NCBI GenBank assembly: GCA_900551555.1
Contig: URWC01000077.1
Location: 1 to 8,290, forward strand
DNA length: 8,290 bases
Direction: 5' to 3'
DNA from: an uncultured Collinsella sp.
GTDB taxonomy: Bacteria; Actinomycetota; Coriobacteriia; Coriobacteriales; Coriobacteriaceae
Below are positions 1-6,295 of this stretch, piece after piece (the stretch's first letter is position 1; each line of letters begins with the position of its first letter). The notes beneath the pieces are model-generated. The model did not search any database. It was not told where the DNA came from and saw only the letters and a list, made by a program, of their open reading frames with translations. Position numbers and translations under genes: made by a program.

Positions 1-216
1 TTGCAGCGACGGACCTCAGGACACTCTTACACCACGTCTGCGCGCGCGACCGTCGAAATGGCGATGAATACACGATTTTGATCTGACTGTTAGTCCTTAT
101 AATGGACATATGTTGCGTAACCTAAGCAAACACTATCTGTTTATATGTTGCAAGCAAAGTAGCAGTACTCATTTTTGCCATTATTTGGCCACGGACCTTG
201 AAATAAGGGGTCCTTA
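1..216. other. Left-edge stretch with no recognisable gene
   Basis: No gene is recognised here. One plus-strand frame is open from position 3 to a TGA at 84-86 (last residues YTILI) and has fairly GC-rich third positions, so the 3' end of an upstream gene is possible, but about 27 codons are too few to name it. A minus-strand frame is open from an ATG at 109 to the window edge, but it is arginine-rich and has no good ribosome binding site. From about 82 the DNA is clearly more AT-rich than the rest of the window. It holds a TATAAT at 98-103, a 9-base direct repeat ATATGTTGC at 108-116 and 143-151, and short hairpins at 193-213 (GGACC/GGTCC) and 204-216 (TAAGG/CCTTA). Confidence 0.4.
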
Positions 217-302
217 GGGTTCGAATCCCATGCGCTGGGCCCAAACAAAAAACGGTCCCCTTGCGAGGACCGTTTCCAATTCAGTGGTGGGCGATGAGGG
301 AT
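217..302 (-). repeat. tRNA 3'-end/terminator repeat, copy 1 (truncated)
   Basis: This 86 bp segment is a near copy of 402-486. It differs at three adjacent substitutions (CGC against AAA), one A indel and two single substitutions, so about 93% identity. Read on the minus strand it contains the last 15 bases of the tRNA-Val gene plus CCA, a short linker, a terminator hairpin, the 8-base palindrome TGGGCCCA, and a T-arm-like GGGATTCGAACCC. The rest of the tRNA is missing, because homology stops at 302 inside the T-arm. This is a partial duplication or an attachment-site-like scar, not a functional tRNA. Confidence 0.85.
247..275 (-). terminator. Terminator hairpin in repeat copy 1
   Basis: A 9 bp perfect stem (AAACGGTCC at 250-258, GGACCGTTT at 267-275) encloses an 8-base loop. 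On the minus strand it is followed by a run of T residues (six A on plus at 247-252), the form of a Rho-independent terminator. No intact tRNA precedes it, so it appears to be a duplicated relic of the terminator at 432-459. Confidence 0.6.
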
Positions 303-401
303 GTCCGCGTGCGGCTCCGCCGCCCGCATCCGCTTCGTCGCTTCGCTCCTCGCGTGCTGCGCTGGAAAACGCTTCGCGTTTCCTCAGCTCCGCACCCTTG
401 C
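303..401. repeat. GC-rich inverted-repeat segment between the two tRNA-end copies
   Basis: This 99 bp segment lies exactly between the two direct-repeat copies and shows no coding signal. It holds nested inverted repeats: GGGAT at 298-302 against ATCCC at 410-414, CCGC at 305-308 against GCGG at 400-403, and TGCGG at 310-314 against CCGCA at 390-394. A hairpin at 361-388 has the core AAACGC/GCGTTT around a TTC loop. The heptamer CGCTTCG occurs three times (331-337, 339-345, 370-376). The arrangement resembles a small REP or MITE-like palindromic element, or the remnant of something inserted at the tRNA 3' end. I cannot assign a family. Confidence 0.5.
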
Positions 402-486
402 GGGTTCGAATCCCATGAAATGGGCCCAAACAAAAACGGTCCCCTTTCGAGGACCGTTTCCAATTCAATGGTGGGCGATGAGGGAT
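402..486 (-). repeat. tRNA 3'-end/terminator repeat, copy 2 (attached to the intact tRNA)
   Basis: This is the intact-side copy of the 85-86 bp direct repeat. On the minus strand it runs from inside the T-arm of tRNA-Val through CCA and the terminator hairpin, then a small hairpin (CCCAT at 412-416, ATGGG at 420-424) and TGGGCCCA at 421-428, to an antisense T-arm-like sequence at 402-414. That 13-mer is the exact reverse complement of 482-494, which lies in the tRNA T-arm. Confidence 0.85.
432..459 (-). terminator. Terminator of tRNA-Val
   Basis: Directly downstream of the tRNA CCA on the minus strand is a 9 bp perfect stem (434-442 with 451-459, AAACGGTCC/GGACCGTTT), an 8-base loop and a run of T residues (A at 432-436 on plus). 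The position 10 bases after the mature tRNA end and the T run fit a Rho-independent terminator for the tRNA. Confidence 0.8.
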
Positions 487-544
487 TCGAACCCCCAGCC
501 TTGTGCGTGTAAAGCACCTGCGCTAACCGTTGCGCCAATCGCCC
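469..544 (-). tRNA. tRNA-Val (anticodon UAC)
   Basis: The minus strand folds into a complete cloverleaf. The acceptor stem is GGGCGAT/ATCGCCC, fully paired. The D-stem is GCGC/GCGC, the anticodon loop TTTACAC gives anticodon UAC (valine, GUA/GUG codons), and the T-loop is TTCGAAT on a 5 bp stem with one G-U pair. Discriminator A is at 472 and CCA is encoded at 471-469. The anticodon stem has a G-A mismatch at its outermost pair. The gene is transcribed away from asnB, with a possible -10 box just upstream and a terminator just downstream. Confidence 0.95.
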
Positions 545-554
545 GTGCGGAGAG

Positions 555-560
555 AGTATA
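555..560 (-). promoter_or_regulatory. Candidate -10 box of tRNA-Val promoter
   Basis: TATACT on the minus strand lies 10 bases upstream of the mature tRNA 5' end, matching five of six bases of the sigma-70 -10 consensus. No good -35 hexamer is seen at the usual spacing, so this is a candidate only. Confidence 0.4.
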
Positions 561-674
561 GCAAAACAATCGCCTCATTCATCTCATATCCATTAAAGGT
601 AACTGGCACGTGTCGCAGCGGAGCTGATTCAGTTGAGATTGCCTGAACATTCCGCCCCTCTTTACGCCCTCGGG

Positions 675-680
675 TATACT
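675..680 (+). promoter_or_regulatory. Candidate -10 box upstream of asnB
   Basis: TATACT lies 51 bases upstream of the asnB start codon in an otherwise gene-free gap (545-731). A -35 hexamer at normal spacing is not convincing, so the call is weak. No T-box or amino-acid leader is visible in this short gap. Confidence 0.3.
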
Positions 681-731
681 CAAAAGCTACTGATTCGATT
701 TGATGCCCAGCAACAGCAGAGGGGATAGTAT

Positions 732-2612
732 ATGTGCGGTTTTGTCGGTTTTGTCGGTGGGACGGATAACCAATCCGAGGTGCTCACCAAGATGATGGAC
801 CGCATCGTCCATCGCGGTCCCGACATGGGCGGTCAGTTTATCGACGGCCGCGTTGCCCTCGGCTTCCGCCGCCTGTCGATCCTCGACCTGACCGAGGCTG
901 GCGCCCAACCTATGGCCAATGAGGACGGTAGCGTCGTCATTGTCTTCAACGGTGAGATCTACAACTTCCAAGAACTCCGTTCCGAGCTCGAGGCCAAGGG
1001 CTACAAGTTCCACTGCGGCGCCGACACCGAGAGTCTCCTGCACGGCTACGAGGAGTGGGGCGAGGCCGTCCTCGATCGCCTGCGCGGTATGTACGCCTTC
1101 GTCATCTGGGACAAAAAGAAGAACAAGCTTTTTGGCGCCCGTGACATCTTTGGCATCAAGCCGCTTTACTACTATCCCATGGCCGATGCGGGCGACGGCG
1201 CTCCGGGCGTGCTCTTTGGCTCCGAGATCAAGAGCTTCCTGGACTACCCGCACTTCCACAAGGCGGTCAACAAAAAGGCCCTGCGTCCGTACATGACGCT
1301 GCAGTATTCGGCAACCGAGGAGACCTTCTTCGAGGGTGTCTACAAGCTGCCGCCGGCGCACTACTTTACCGTCGATATCCCGACCGGCAAGATGAACATC
1401 GAGCGTTACTGGGATTGCGATTACTCTGCCGTCGAGAAGCCGTTCGAAGAGTACGTCGACGAGCTGGACGAGGTCGTGCACGAGAGCGTCGAGGCCCATC
1501 GCATCGCCGACGTCAAGGTCGCGTCGTTCCTCTCCGGTGGCGTCGACTCCAGCTACATTGCCGCTTGCCTCATGCCCGACAAGACCTTCTCGGTGGGCTT
1601 TGACTACAAGAACTTCAACGAGACCAACTACGCCAAGGAGCTTTCCGATAAGCTCGGCGTCGAGAACGTTCGCAAGATGATTACCGCCGACGAGTTCTTC
1701 GGTGCGCTCGAGGACATCCAGTATCACATGGACGAGCCGCAGTCCAACCTGTCTTCCGTGCCGCTGTGGTTCTTGGCCGAGATGGCCCGCAAGGACGTTA
1801 CCGTCGTGCTTTCGGGCGAAGGCGCCGACGAACTCTTTGGCGGCTACGCCTACTACGAGGATACGGTCCCGGTGCGCAAGTACAAAAAGATGGTGCCGCT
1901 GCCCATCCGTCGCGCGCTCGGTAACCTGGCGCTGCATATGCCGTACTTCAAGGGACATAACTTCCTGGTCAAGGGTGCCGAGATCCCCGAGAAGTCGTTC
2001 CTGGGACAGGCTCTGGTATGGCCGGAGCGCGAGGTCGACGGCGTGCTCAAGCCCGAGTACAACACCGGCGACGGCGCCTTCGAGCTTGCCGCTCCCATCT
2101 ATGCGCGCGTGAAGGGTCAGCCCGAGCTGGTCAAGAAACAGTACCTGGACATGAACATGTGGCTCCCGGGCGACATTCTGCTCAAGGCCGACAAGATGTG
2201 CATGGCACACTCGCTGGAGCTGCGCGTGCCCTTCCTGGACCGCAAAGTCATGGAGTTCGCCGAGCACATTCCCGACCGCTACCGCATCAACGAGAACGGC
2301 AACAAACAGGTACTCCGCCACGCTGCTAACAAATCGCTGCCCGATGAGTGGGCCACCCGTCCCAAGGTGGGCTTCCCGGTGCCGATTGTCTACTGGCTGC
2401 GCGAGCAAAAGTGGTACGACTATGTCAAGGAGTACTTCACCGCGCCGTGGGCAAGCGAGTTCTTCAATACCGACGAGCTCATGCACCTGCTCGATCTGCA
2501 CTTTGCGGGCAAGGGCGATTTCCAGCGCAAGATCTATACGCCGCTCGTGTTCCTAGTGTGGTACAAGCGCTTCTTTATCGACGAGGACCAGCCCGCTGTT
2601 CAGGCTCCCTAG
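732..2612 (+). CDS. asnB: Asparagine synthetase (glutamine-hydrolysing), AsnB family
   Basis: A 626-residue cytoplasmic enzyme that makes asparagine from aspartate, ATP and glutamine, within the usual length of bacterial AsnB proteins. The protein begins MCGFVGF: after removal of Met, Cys2 is the N-terminal nucleophile of the class II glutaminase domain (about residues 2-215). Further glutaminase landmarks are RLSI at 47-50, NGEIYN at 73-78 and GADTE at 96-100. The C-terminal synthetase domain has the PP-loop SGGVDSS at 268-274, GEGADELFGGY at 362-372 and LELRVPFLD near 495-505. No key residue is missing. The start is supported by AGAGGGGA at 718-725, about seven bases before ATG. The gene appears monocistronic, since a strong terminator follows. 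A long open frame on the opposite strand is a shadow of GC-rich codons. Confidence 0.97.
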   Translation: MCGFVGFVGGTDNQSEVLTKMMDRIVHRGPDMGGQFIDGRVALGFRRLSILDLTEAGAQPMANEDGSVVIVFNGEIYNFQELRSELEAKGYKFHCGADTESLLHGYEEWGEAVLDRLRGMYAFVIWDKKKNKLFGARDIFGIKPLYYYPMADAGDGAPGVLFGSEIKSFLDYPHFHKAVNKKALRPYMTLQYSATEETFFEGVYKLPPAHYFTVDIPTGKMNIERYWDCDYSAVEKPFEEYVDELDEVVHESVEAHRIADVKVASFLSGGVDSSYIAACLMPDKTFSVGFDYKNFNETNYAKELSDKLGVENVRKMITADEFFGALEDIQYHMDEPQSNLSSVPLWFLAEMARKDVTVVLSGEGADELFGGYAYYEDTVPVRKYKKMVPLPIRRALGNLALHMPYFKGHNFLVKGAEIPEKSFLGQALVWPEREVDGVLKPEYNTGDGAFELAAPIYARVKGQPELVKKQYLDMNMWLPGDILLKADKMCMAHSLELRVPFLDRKVMEFAEHIPDRYRINENGNKQVLRHAANKSLPDEWATRPKVGFPVPIVYWLREQKWYDYVKEYFTAPWASEFFNTDELMHLLDLHFAGKGDFQRKIYTPLVFLVWYKRFFIDEDQPAVQAP

Positions 2613-2637
2613 CCTCGGCTTACGAACGCCTGCGCGT

Positions 2638-2662
2638 AACGGCTCCTCCGGGAGCCGTTTTT
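2638..2662 (+). terminator. Rho-independent terminator of asnB
   Basis: A 9 bp perfect stem (AACGGCTCC at 2638-2646, GGAGCCGTT at 2651-2659) with a 4-base loop runs into five T residues (2658-2662). It starts 25 bases after the asnB stop and separates asnB from murE. Confidence 0.9.
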
Positions 2663-2689
2663 GCGTGGGTGCGTTTCAGTTACTATAAA
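2661..2689 (+). promoter_or_regulatory. Candidate promoter of murE
   Basis: TATAAA at 2684-2689 matches five of six bases of the -10 consensus. TTGCGT at 2661-2666 lies exactly 17 bases upstream but matches only the TTG of the -35 box. It sits directly after the asnB terminator and 34 bases before the murE start, where a new promoter is expected. A small GCCA/TGGC hairpin and the ribosome binding site AAAGGTGA (2713-2720) follow. Confidence 0.5.
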
Positions 2690-2723
2690 ACCGTCCCTGC
2701 CAAATGGCTGAGAAAGGTGAAAG

Positions 2724-4286
2724 ATGCACCATTCGGATTCCGCGACCGTGACCACGGTCGATACGCTTGCCAAGCTTCTCGATGTGTGCGGCGAGCTGCG
2801 CGCATCAGAGCAGGTTGACGAGCGCGCCGTGACCGGCTGCTCGTTTGATTCGCGCGCGGTCTCGGCAGGTGACGTATTCTTTTGCAAAGGTGCTGCCTTT
2901 AAGCCTGCGTTTTTGAGCATGGCGCTCGATGCGGGCGCCGTCGCATTTGTGTGCGAGGAGTCGCTGGTCGAGTCTCTGGAGCCGCTGGCGCAGGAGAGCG
3001 GTGCTGCGATGCTGGTTGTTGATAGTGTTCGCACGGCCATGGCCCTGTTGCCGCCGGAGGTCTACGACCGTCCCGACCACGACGTCAAGATCGTGGGCAT
3101 CACCGGCACCAAGGGAAAGACCACGGCCGCTTTTATGCTCCAGTCCATCATCAAGGCGGCGGGCGAGTCCTGCGGCATGATCGGCTCGGTGAGTACCGAC
3201 GATGGTATCGAGTGCTACGAGAGCACCAACACCACGCCCGAGGCCCCCGAGGTTTGGCGCCATATCGCCAACTGCCGCACGTCCGGTCGCCAGTCCATGG
3301 TCATGGAGGTCTCGAGCCAGGCGCTCAAGTACCAACGCGTCGAGAATCTGCCGTTTGACGTGGCGTGCTTCCTCAACATCGGCCGCGACCACATCTCGCC
3401 GATCGAACACCCCACGTTTGAGGATTATTTTGAGAGCAAGCTTAGGATCTTTGACCAGGCAAAGACCGCCGTGGTGAATCTGGGCACCGATGAGGTTGAC
3501 CGTGTGCTAGAGGCAGCGTCGACGGCCGAGCGCTTGGTGACCGTTGGCGTCGAGCATCCCGAGGCAAGCCTGTGGGCGAGCGATGTCCGCATGCTCGGCT
3601 TTAACATCGAGTTCAACTTGCACGGCATGAGCGCCGACGAGCCCGAGGCGGGGGAGAAGGTCCTGCTGGGTATCGCGGGCGACTTTAACGTGGAAAACGC
3701 GCTGGTCGCTATCGCCGCTGCGCGCGAGATCGGCATCGGTATCGAGGCTATCAAGAAGGGCCTCTCCAAACTGCGTGTGCCGGGCCGCATGGAGGTCGTG
3801 GAGTCGAAGGACGGCCGCGTGATCTGCGTCGTTGACTATGCGCACAACCAGCTTTCGTTCCGTTCGCTTTTCTCGTCGGTCAAGCGCGCGTTTCCCGCTA
3901 GCCCCGTCATTGCGCTGTTTGGCGCCGCCGGCGGCAAGGCGCAGGAGCGCCGCGAGCAATTGCCACGCGAGGCCGCACCGTATTCCGACCTGATGATCTT
4001 TACGAACGAGGATCCAGCTCACGAGGACCCGATGAAGGTCTGTCGCGAGCTTGCCGAGCATGTTCCCGACGATACGCCGAACAAGATCATCCTCGACCGC
4101 GAAGCCGCTGTGCATGCGGCGTTCAAGGCGGCGCGCGAGGAGTACGTCAACCCCGATGCTCCCACCATTGTCTTGCTGCTGGCAAAGGGTGACGAGGAGC
4201 TCATGCACGTGGGCGACGAGTTCGTGCCCATCGAGAGCGACCTTTCGCTGGCCAATCGCCTGATCGATGTTACCCAGTTTGACTAA
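2724..4286 (+). CDS. murE: UDP-MurNAc-tripeptide synthetase (MurE-type Mur ligase), probably not DAP-specific
   Basis: A 520-residue ATP-dependent Mur ligase that adds the third amino acid to UDP-MurNAc-L-Ala-D-Glu in the cytoplasm. Seen in order: N-terminal substrate domain with FDSRAVSAGD at 41-50; ATP P-loop GITGTKGKTT at 125-134; TNTTPEAP at 168-175; MEVSSQAL at 194-201; NIGRDH at 218-223; the lysine of FESK at 239, where this family carries a carbamylated Lys; and C-terminal domain VPGRMEVV at 352-359 and DYAHN at 371-375. The third-residue selectivity motif, DNPR in meso-diaminopimelate enzymes, reads NEDPAHEDP (429-437) here, so the Arg is replaced by Ala. The usual GKGHE segment reads AKGDEE (487-492). 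From family knowledge this argues for lysine or ornithine rather than DAP, which is an inference. The start has AAAGGTGA just upstream. It probably begins the downstream gene cluster. Confidence 0.94.
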   Translation: MHHSDSATVTTVDTLAKLLDVCGELRASEQVDERAVTGCSFDSRAVSAGDVFFCKGAAFKPAFLSMALDAGAVAFVCEESLVESLEPLAQESGAAMLVVDSVRTAMALLPPEVYDRPDHDVKIVGITGTKGKTTAAFMLQSIIKAAGESCGMIGSVSTDDGIECYESTNTTPEAPEVWRHIANCRTSGRQSMVMEVSSQALKYQRVENLPFDVACFLNIGRDHISPIEHPTFEDYFESKLRIFDQAKTAVVNLGTDEVDRVLEAASTAERLVTVGVEHPEASLWASDVRMLGFNIEFNLHGMSADEPEAGEKVLLGIAGDFNVENALVAIAAAREIGIGIEAIKKGLSKLRVPGRMEVVESKDGRVICVVDYAHNQLSFRSLFSSVKRAFPASPVIALFGAAGGKAQERREQLPREAAPYSDLMIFTNEDPAHEDPMKVCRELAEHVPDDTPNKIILDREAAVHAAFKAAREEYVNPDAPTIVLLLAKGDEELMHVGDEFVPIESDLSLANRLIDVTQFD

Positions 4287-4295
4287 TGAACCATG

Positions 4296-4328
4296 ATGGC
4301 GGCGGCGCCCTGAGTGCGCTGTCGCCAT
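4296..4328. other. Long GC-rich hairpin in the murE-HAD gap
   Basis: ATGGCGGCGGCGC (4296-4308) can pair over 13 consecutive positions, including two G-U pairs, with GCGCTGTCGCCAT (4316-4328) around a 7-base loop. It lies 10 bases after the murE stop. No T run follows on the plus strand, so it is not a classic Rho-independent terminator. It may be an RNA-stabilising, attenuating or pausing element. Confidence 0.55.
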
Positions 4329-4384
4329 AAGCGTGTTCCCTCAATCAAAACATGCCGTCCAAGTCCAAACCCTTCTACGTAAAC

Positions 4385-4388
4385 GGAG
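4385..4388 (+). promoter_or_regulatory. Ribosome binding site that fixes the HAD gene start
   Basis: GGAG with a 5-base spacer precedes the ATG at 4394. The in-frame upstream ATG at 4352 has no Shine-Dalgarno-like sequence, so the shorter protein is preferred. Confidence 0.7.
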
Positions 4389-4393
4389 TAACC

Positions 4394-5305
4394 ATGTCCC
4401 ACAATACCCTGCCGACCGTTGCCGAGCTTTCGGGCGAGATGCGCGAGCGCTTGGCCAAGGTCAAATACGTCTTTACCGACCTGGATGCCACGATGCTTGC
4501 ACCCGGCTCGTGCGTGCTGCGCGACAACGACGGCAACCCCTCGACCAAACTCGTCGAGGCCGTCGTGGCGCTCGCTCGTGCTGGCATTCAGGTGGTTCCC
4601 ACCTCGGGCCGCAACCGTACCATGATCCACGAGGACGCGCGCGTGCTCGGCCTCAACTCCTACATTGGTGAGATGGGCGGCCTGGTTATGTACGACCTCA
4701 AGGCCAACGATTGGGAGTATCTGACCGGCGACATGCCTTACGACCCCGTCTGCGGCCTCACGCCGCACCAGGTGATCGAGCAGACCGGCGTGTGCGAGAA
4801 GATCCTCGCCCGCTGGCCGCACAAGATCGAGTATCACAACGACATGTCGACCGGCTACAAATACCGTGAGGTCACCGTCGGCATGCGCGGCGATGTGCCC
4901 GACGATGAGGTTCAGGCCATCCTGGACGAGGCCGGCTGCGGTCTGATCTGGGCTTGCAACGGCCATCTGACTCACCTGTCCAAGCCGACGACGCTCGAGC
5001 TCGATCGCGTCGAGGACGGTCGCGCATTCAACATCAACCCCGCGGGTCTCAACAAGGGCGTTGCCATCGCGCGCTTCTGTGAGCACCTGGGGATCGAGCG
5101 CGAGGAGACGTTGGCGCTCGGCGACTCCGAGTCCGACTTCTACATGGCCGATCACGTGGGCACGTTCTGCCTGGTCGAGAATGGCCTGACGAGCGCCGGC
5201 GCGCCCGAGTTCCTGGCTGCTTGCGAGAACGCTTTCGTTACGCGCGGCAAAATTGTCGACGGTTGGGCGGCGACGGCAGAGCTGCTGGTCGCGGCGCGTT
5301 CGTAG
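4394..5305 (+). CDS. HAD-superfamily (Cof/MPGP-like) phosphatase, substrate unknown
   Basis: A 303-residue predicted cytoplasmic haloacid-dehalogenase-type hydrolase, most likely an Mg2+-dependent phosphatase acting through a phospho-aspartate. Motif I is DLDAT at 29-33 (nucleophile D29, acid D31; Ala replaces the common Gly). Motif II is TSGR at 70-73, the motif III lysine is likely K221 in GLNKG, and motif IV is GDSESD at 243-248. Between motifs II and III a cap of about 140 residues gives the type IIB layout seen in Cof and mannosyl-3-phosphoglycerate phosphatases; IGEMGGLVMY (91-100) resembles the ENGG segment of these families. No membrane segment or signal peptide is seen. The gene sits between murE and murI, but location alone does not prove a cell-wall role. 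Fold and activity class are fairly certain; substrate is unknown. An alternative start at 4352 would add 14 residues. Confidence 0.85.
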   Translation: MSHNTLPTVAELSGEMRERLAKVKYVFTDLDATMLAPGSCVLRDNDGNPSTKLVEAVVALARAGIQVVPTSGRNRTMIHEDARVLGLNSYIGEMGGLVMYDLKANDWEYLTGDMPYDPVCGLTPHQVIEQTGVCEKILARWPHKIEYHNDMSTGYKYREVTVGMRGDVPDDEVQAILDEAGCGLIWACNGHLTHLSKPTTLELDRVEDGRAFNINPAGLNKGVAIARFCEHLGIEREETLALGDSESDFYMADHVGTFCLVENGLTSAGAPEFLAACENAFVTRGKIVDGWAATAELLVAARS

Positions 5306-5356
5306 CGCGGCGCCGCCGCACTTGGACATGTCTTTTCGAGAGAGACTGGTGAGGTA

Positions 5357-6241
5357 ATGTCCGATATCGAGAATCCGGCAGGCGACACGCGCCCGATTGG
5401 CGTGTTCGATTCTGGTTTGGGCGGTCTGACGGTTGCGCGCGCGATTGCGACGGCGCTGCCGCACGAGTCCGTCTACTACTTTGGCGACACAAAGCGCTGT
5501 CCCTACGGCACGCGTACCGAGGATGAGGTGCGCTCGTTTGCGTTGCAGGCGGGTCGTTGGCTTTCGAAGCACGACGTCAAGATTATGGTCATCGCCTGCA
5601 ACACGGCGACCGCTGCGGCCTTGCGTTTGGCCCAGCAGGTGCTCGACGTTCCCGTGATCGGCGTGATCGCGCCGGGTGCCCGTGCAGCAATCAACAGCAC
5701 GCGTACGCGTCGCGTGGGCGTGCTCGCTACCAACCTCACCATTCGCTCGGGCGCCTACACGCGCGCCATTCAGGATCTAGATGCCGGCGTCGATGTATAC
5801 GGCTGTCCTGCCTCGAGTTTTGTCGAGGTTGTCGAACACGAGCTCGCCTCGGGTGCACATCTGCAGGAACAGTGGCTTGAGAACGAGGACATCTTCGATA
5901 CGCCTGCCGTGCGTGCGCTGGTGGGTGCCACGGTTGAGCCGCTGCGCGACCACGGTATCGATACCGTGGTGCTCGGCTGTACGCATTTTCCGCTGTTGGT
6001 GGGACCTATCCGCCATGCGCTGGGGCCTGGGGTGCGCGTCGTGAGTTCCGCCGAGGAGACCACACGCGAGCTGACCGATATCCTCACGCGCCGCGAGCAG
6101 CTGGCGGGCGACGCCGCCGAGCCGCAGCATCGTTTTGCCACGACGGCCGATAACATTGCCGAGTTTGCGGTGGCGGGTAGCTTTATCTTTGGTCAGCCGC
6201 TCAAGAGCATCGAACATATCGATATCGATGAGCTGAAATAG
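5357..6241 (+). CDS. murI: Glutamate racemase
   Basis: A 294-residue cofactor-independent racemase that converts L-glutamate to D-glutamate for the second position of the peptidoglycan stem peptide, in the cytoplasm. The two catalytic cysteines are visible: Cys81 in ACNTATAAAL and Cys208 in LGCTHFPLL (His210 follows). The N-terminal signature GVFDSGLGGLTV (15-26) and the CPYGTR segment (48-53) are typical, and the length is slightly above the usual 260-285 because of a short N-terminal extension. The only purine-rich ribosome binding sequence, GGTGAGG at 5348-5354, is very close to the ATG, but conserved sequence begins at residue 13 so this start is plausible. It lies 51 bases after the HAD gene and 54 before rph. 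Gene order murI-rph-rdgB is common in Actinobacteria and relatives. Confidence 0.97.
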   Translation: MSDIENPAGDTRPIGVFDSGLGGLTVARAIATALPHESVYYFGDTKRCPYGTRTEDEVRSFALQAGRWLSKHDVKIMVIACNTATAAALRLAQQVLDVPVIGVIAPGARAAINSTRTRRVGVLATNLTIRSGAYTRAIQDLDAGVDVYGCPASSFVEVVEHELASGAHLQEQWLENEDIFDTPAVRALVGATVEPLRDHGIDTVVLGCTHFPLLVGPIRHALGPGVRVVSSAEETTRELTDILTRREQLAGDAAEPQHRFATTADNIAEFAVAGSFIFGQPLKSIEHIDIDELK

Positions 6242-6295
6242 ATGTAAGGCAGCCGCCAAAGCCTTCGCCACATCTTTTGCCGAAAGGATATTTCT

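Noticed and set aside
303..401. CRISPR-like array suggested by repeats flanking a spacer-sized segment
   Set aside because: There are only two repeat units, they are 85-86 bp long and derive from a tRNA gene end, and no cas genes are present.
391..428. Possible plus-strand tRNA 3' end (TTCGAAT loop followed by GGGCCCA)
   Set aside because: The T-stem would be broken at its outer pairs, the CCA is out of register and there is no upstream cloverleaf. It is the antisense part of the repeat.
141..561. Several small open frames on both strands over the repeats and tRNA
   Set aside because: They are translations of the tRNA T-arm and terminator repeats (for example peptides with SNPSSPT and SWDSNP), a known type of false gene call next to tRNAs.
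687..2501. 604-codon open frame on the minus strand opposite asnB
   Set aside because: It exactly shadows asnB, which has full catalytic motifs. Long antisense frames are expected in GC-rich DNA, and this translation shows no known domain.
4352..4393. Earlier start for the HAD gene at 4352
   Set aside because: No Shine-Dalgarno precedes that ATG, while GGAG sits at proper distance before 4394; the extra 14 residues add no family sequence.
4283..5572. 429-codon minus-strand frame spanning the HAD gene and the start of murI
   Set aside because: It crosses two well-supported plus-strand genes, is rich in Arg, His and Val as antisense shadows are, and has no recognisable motif.
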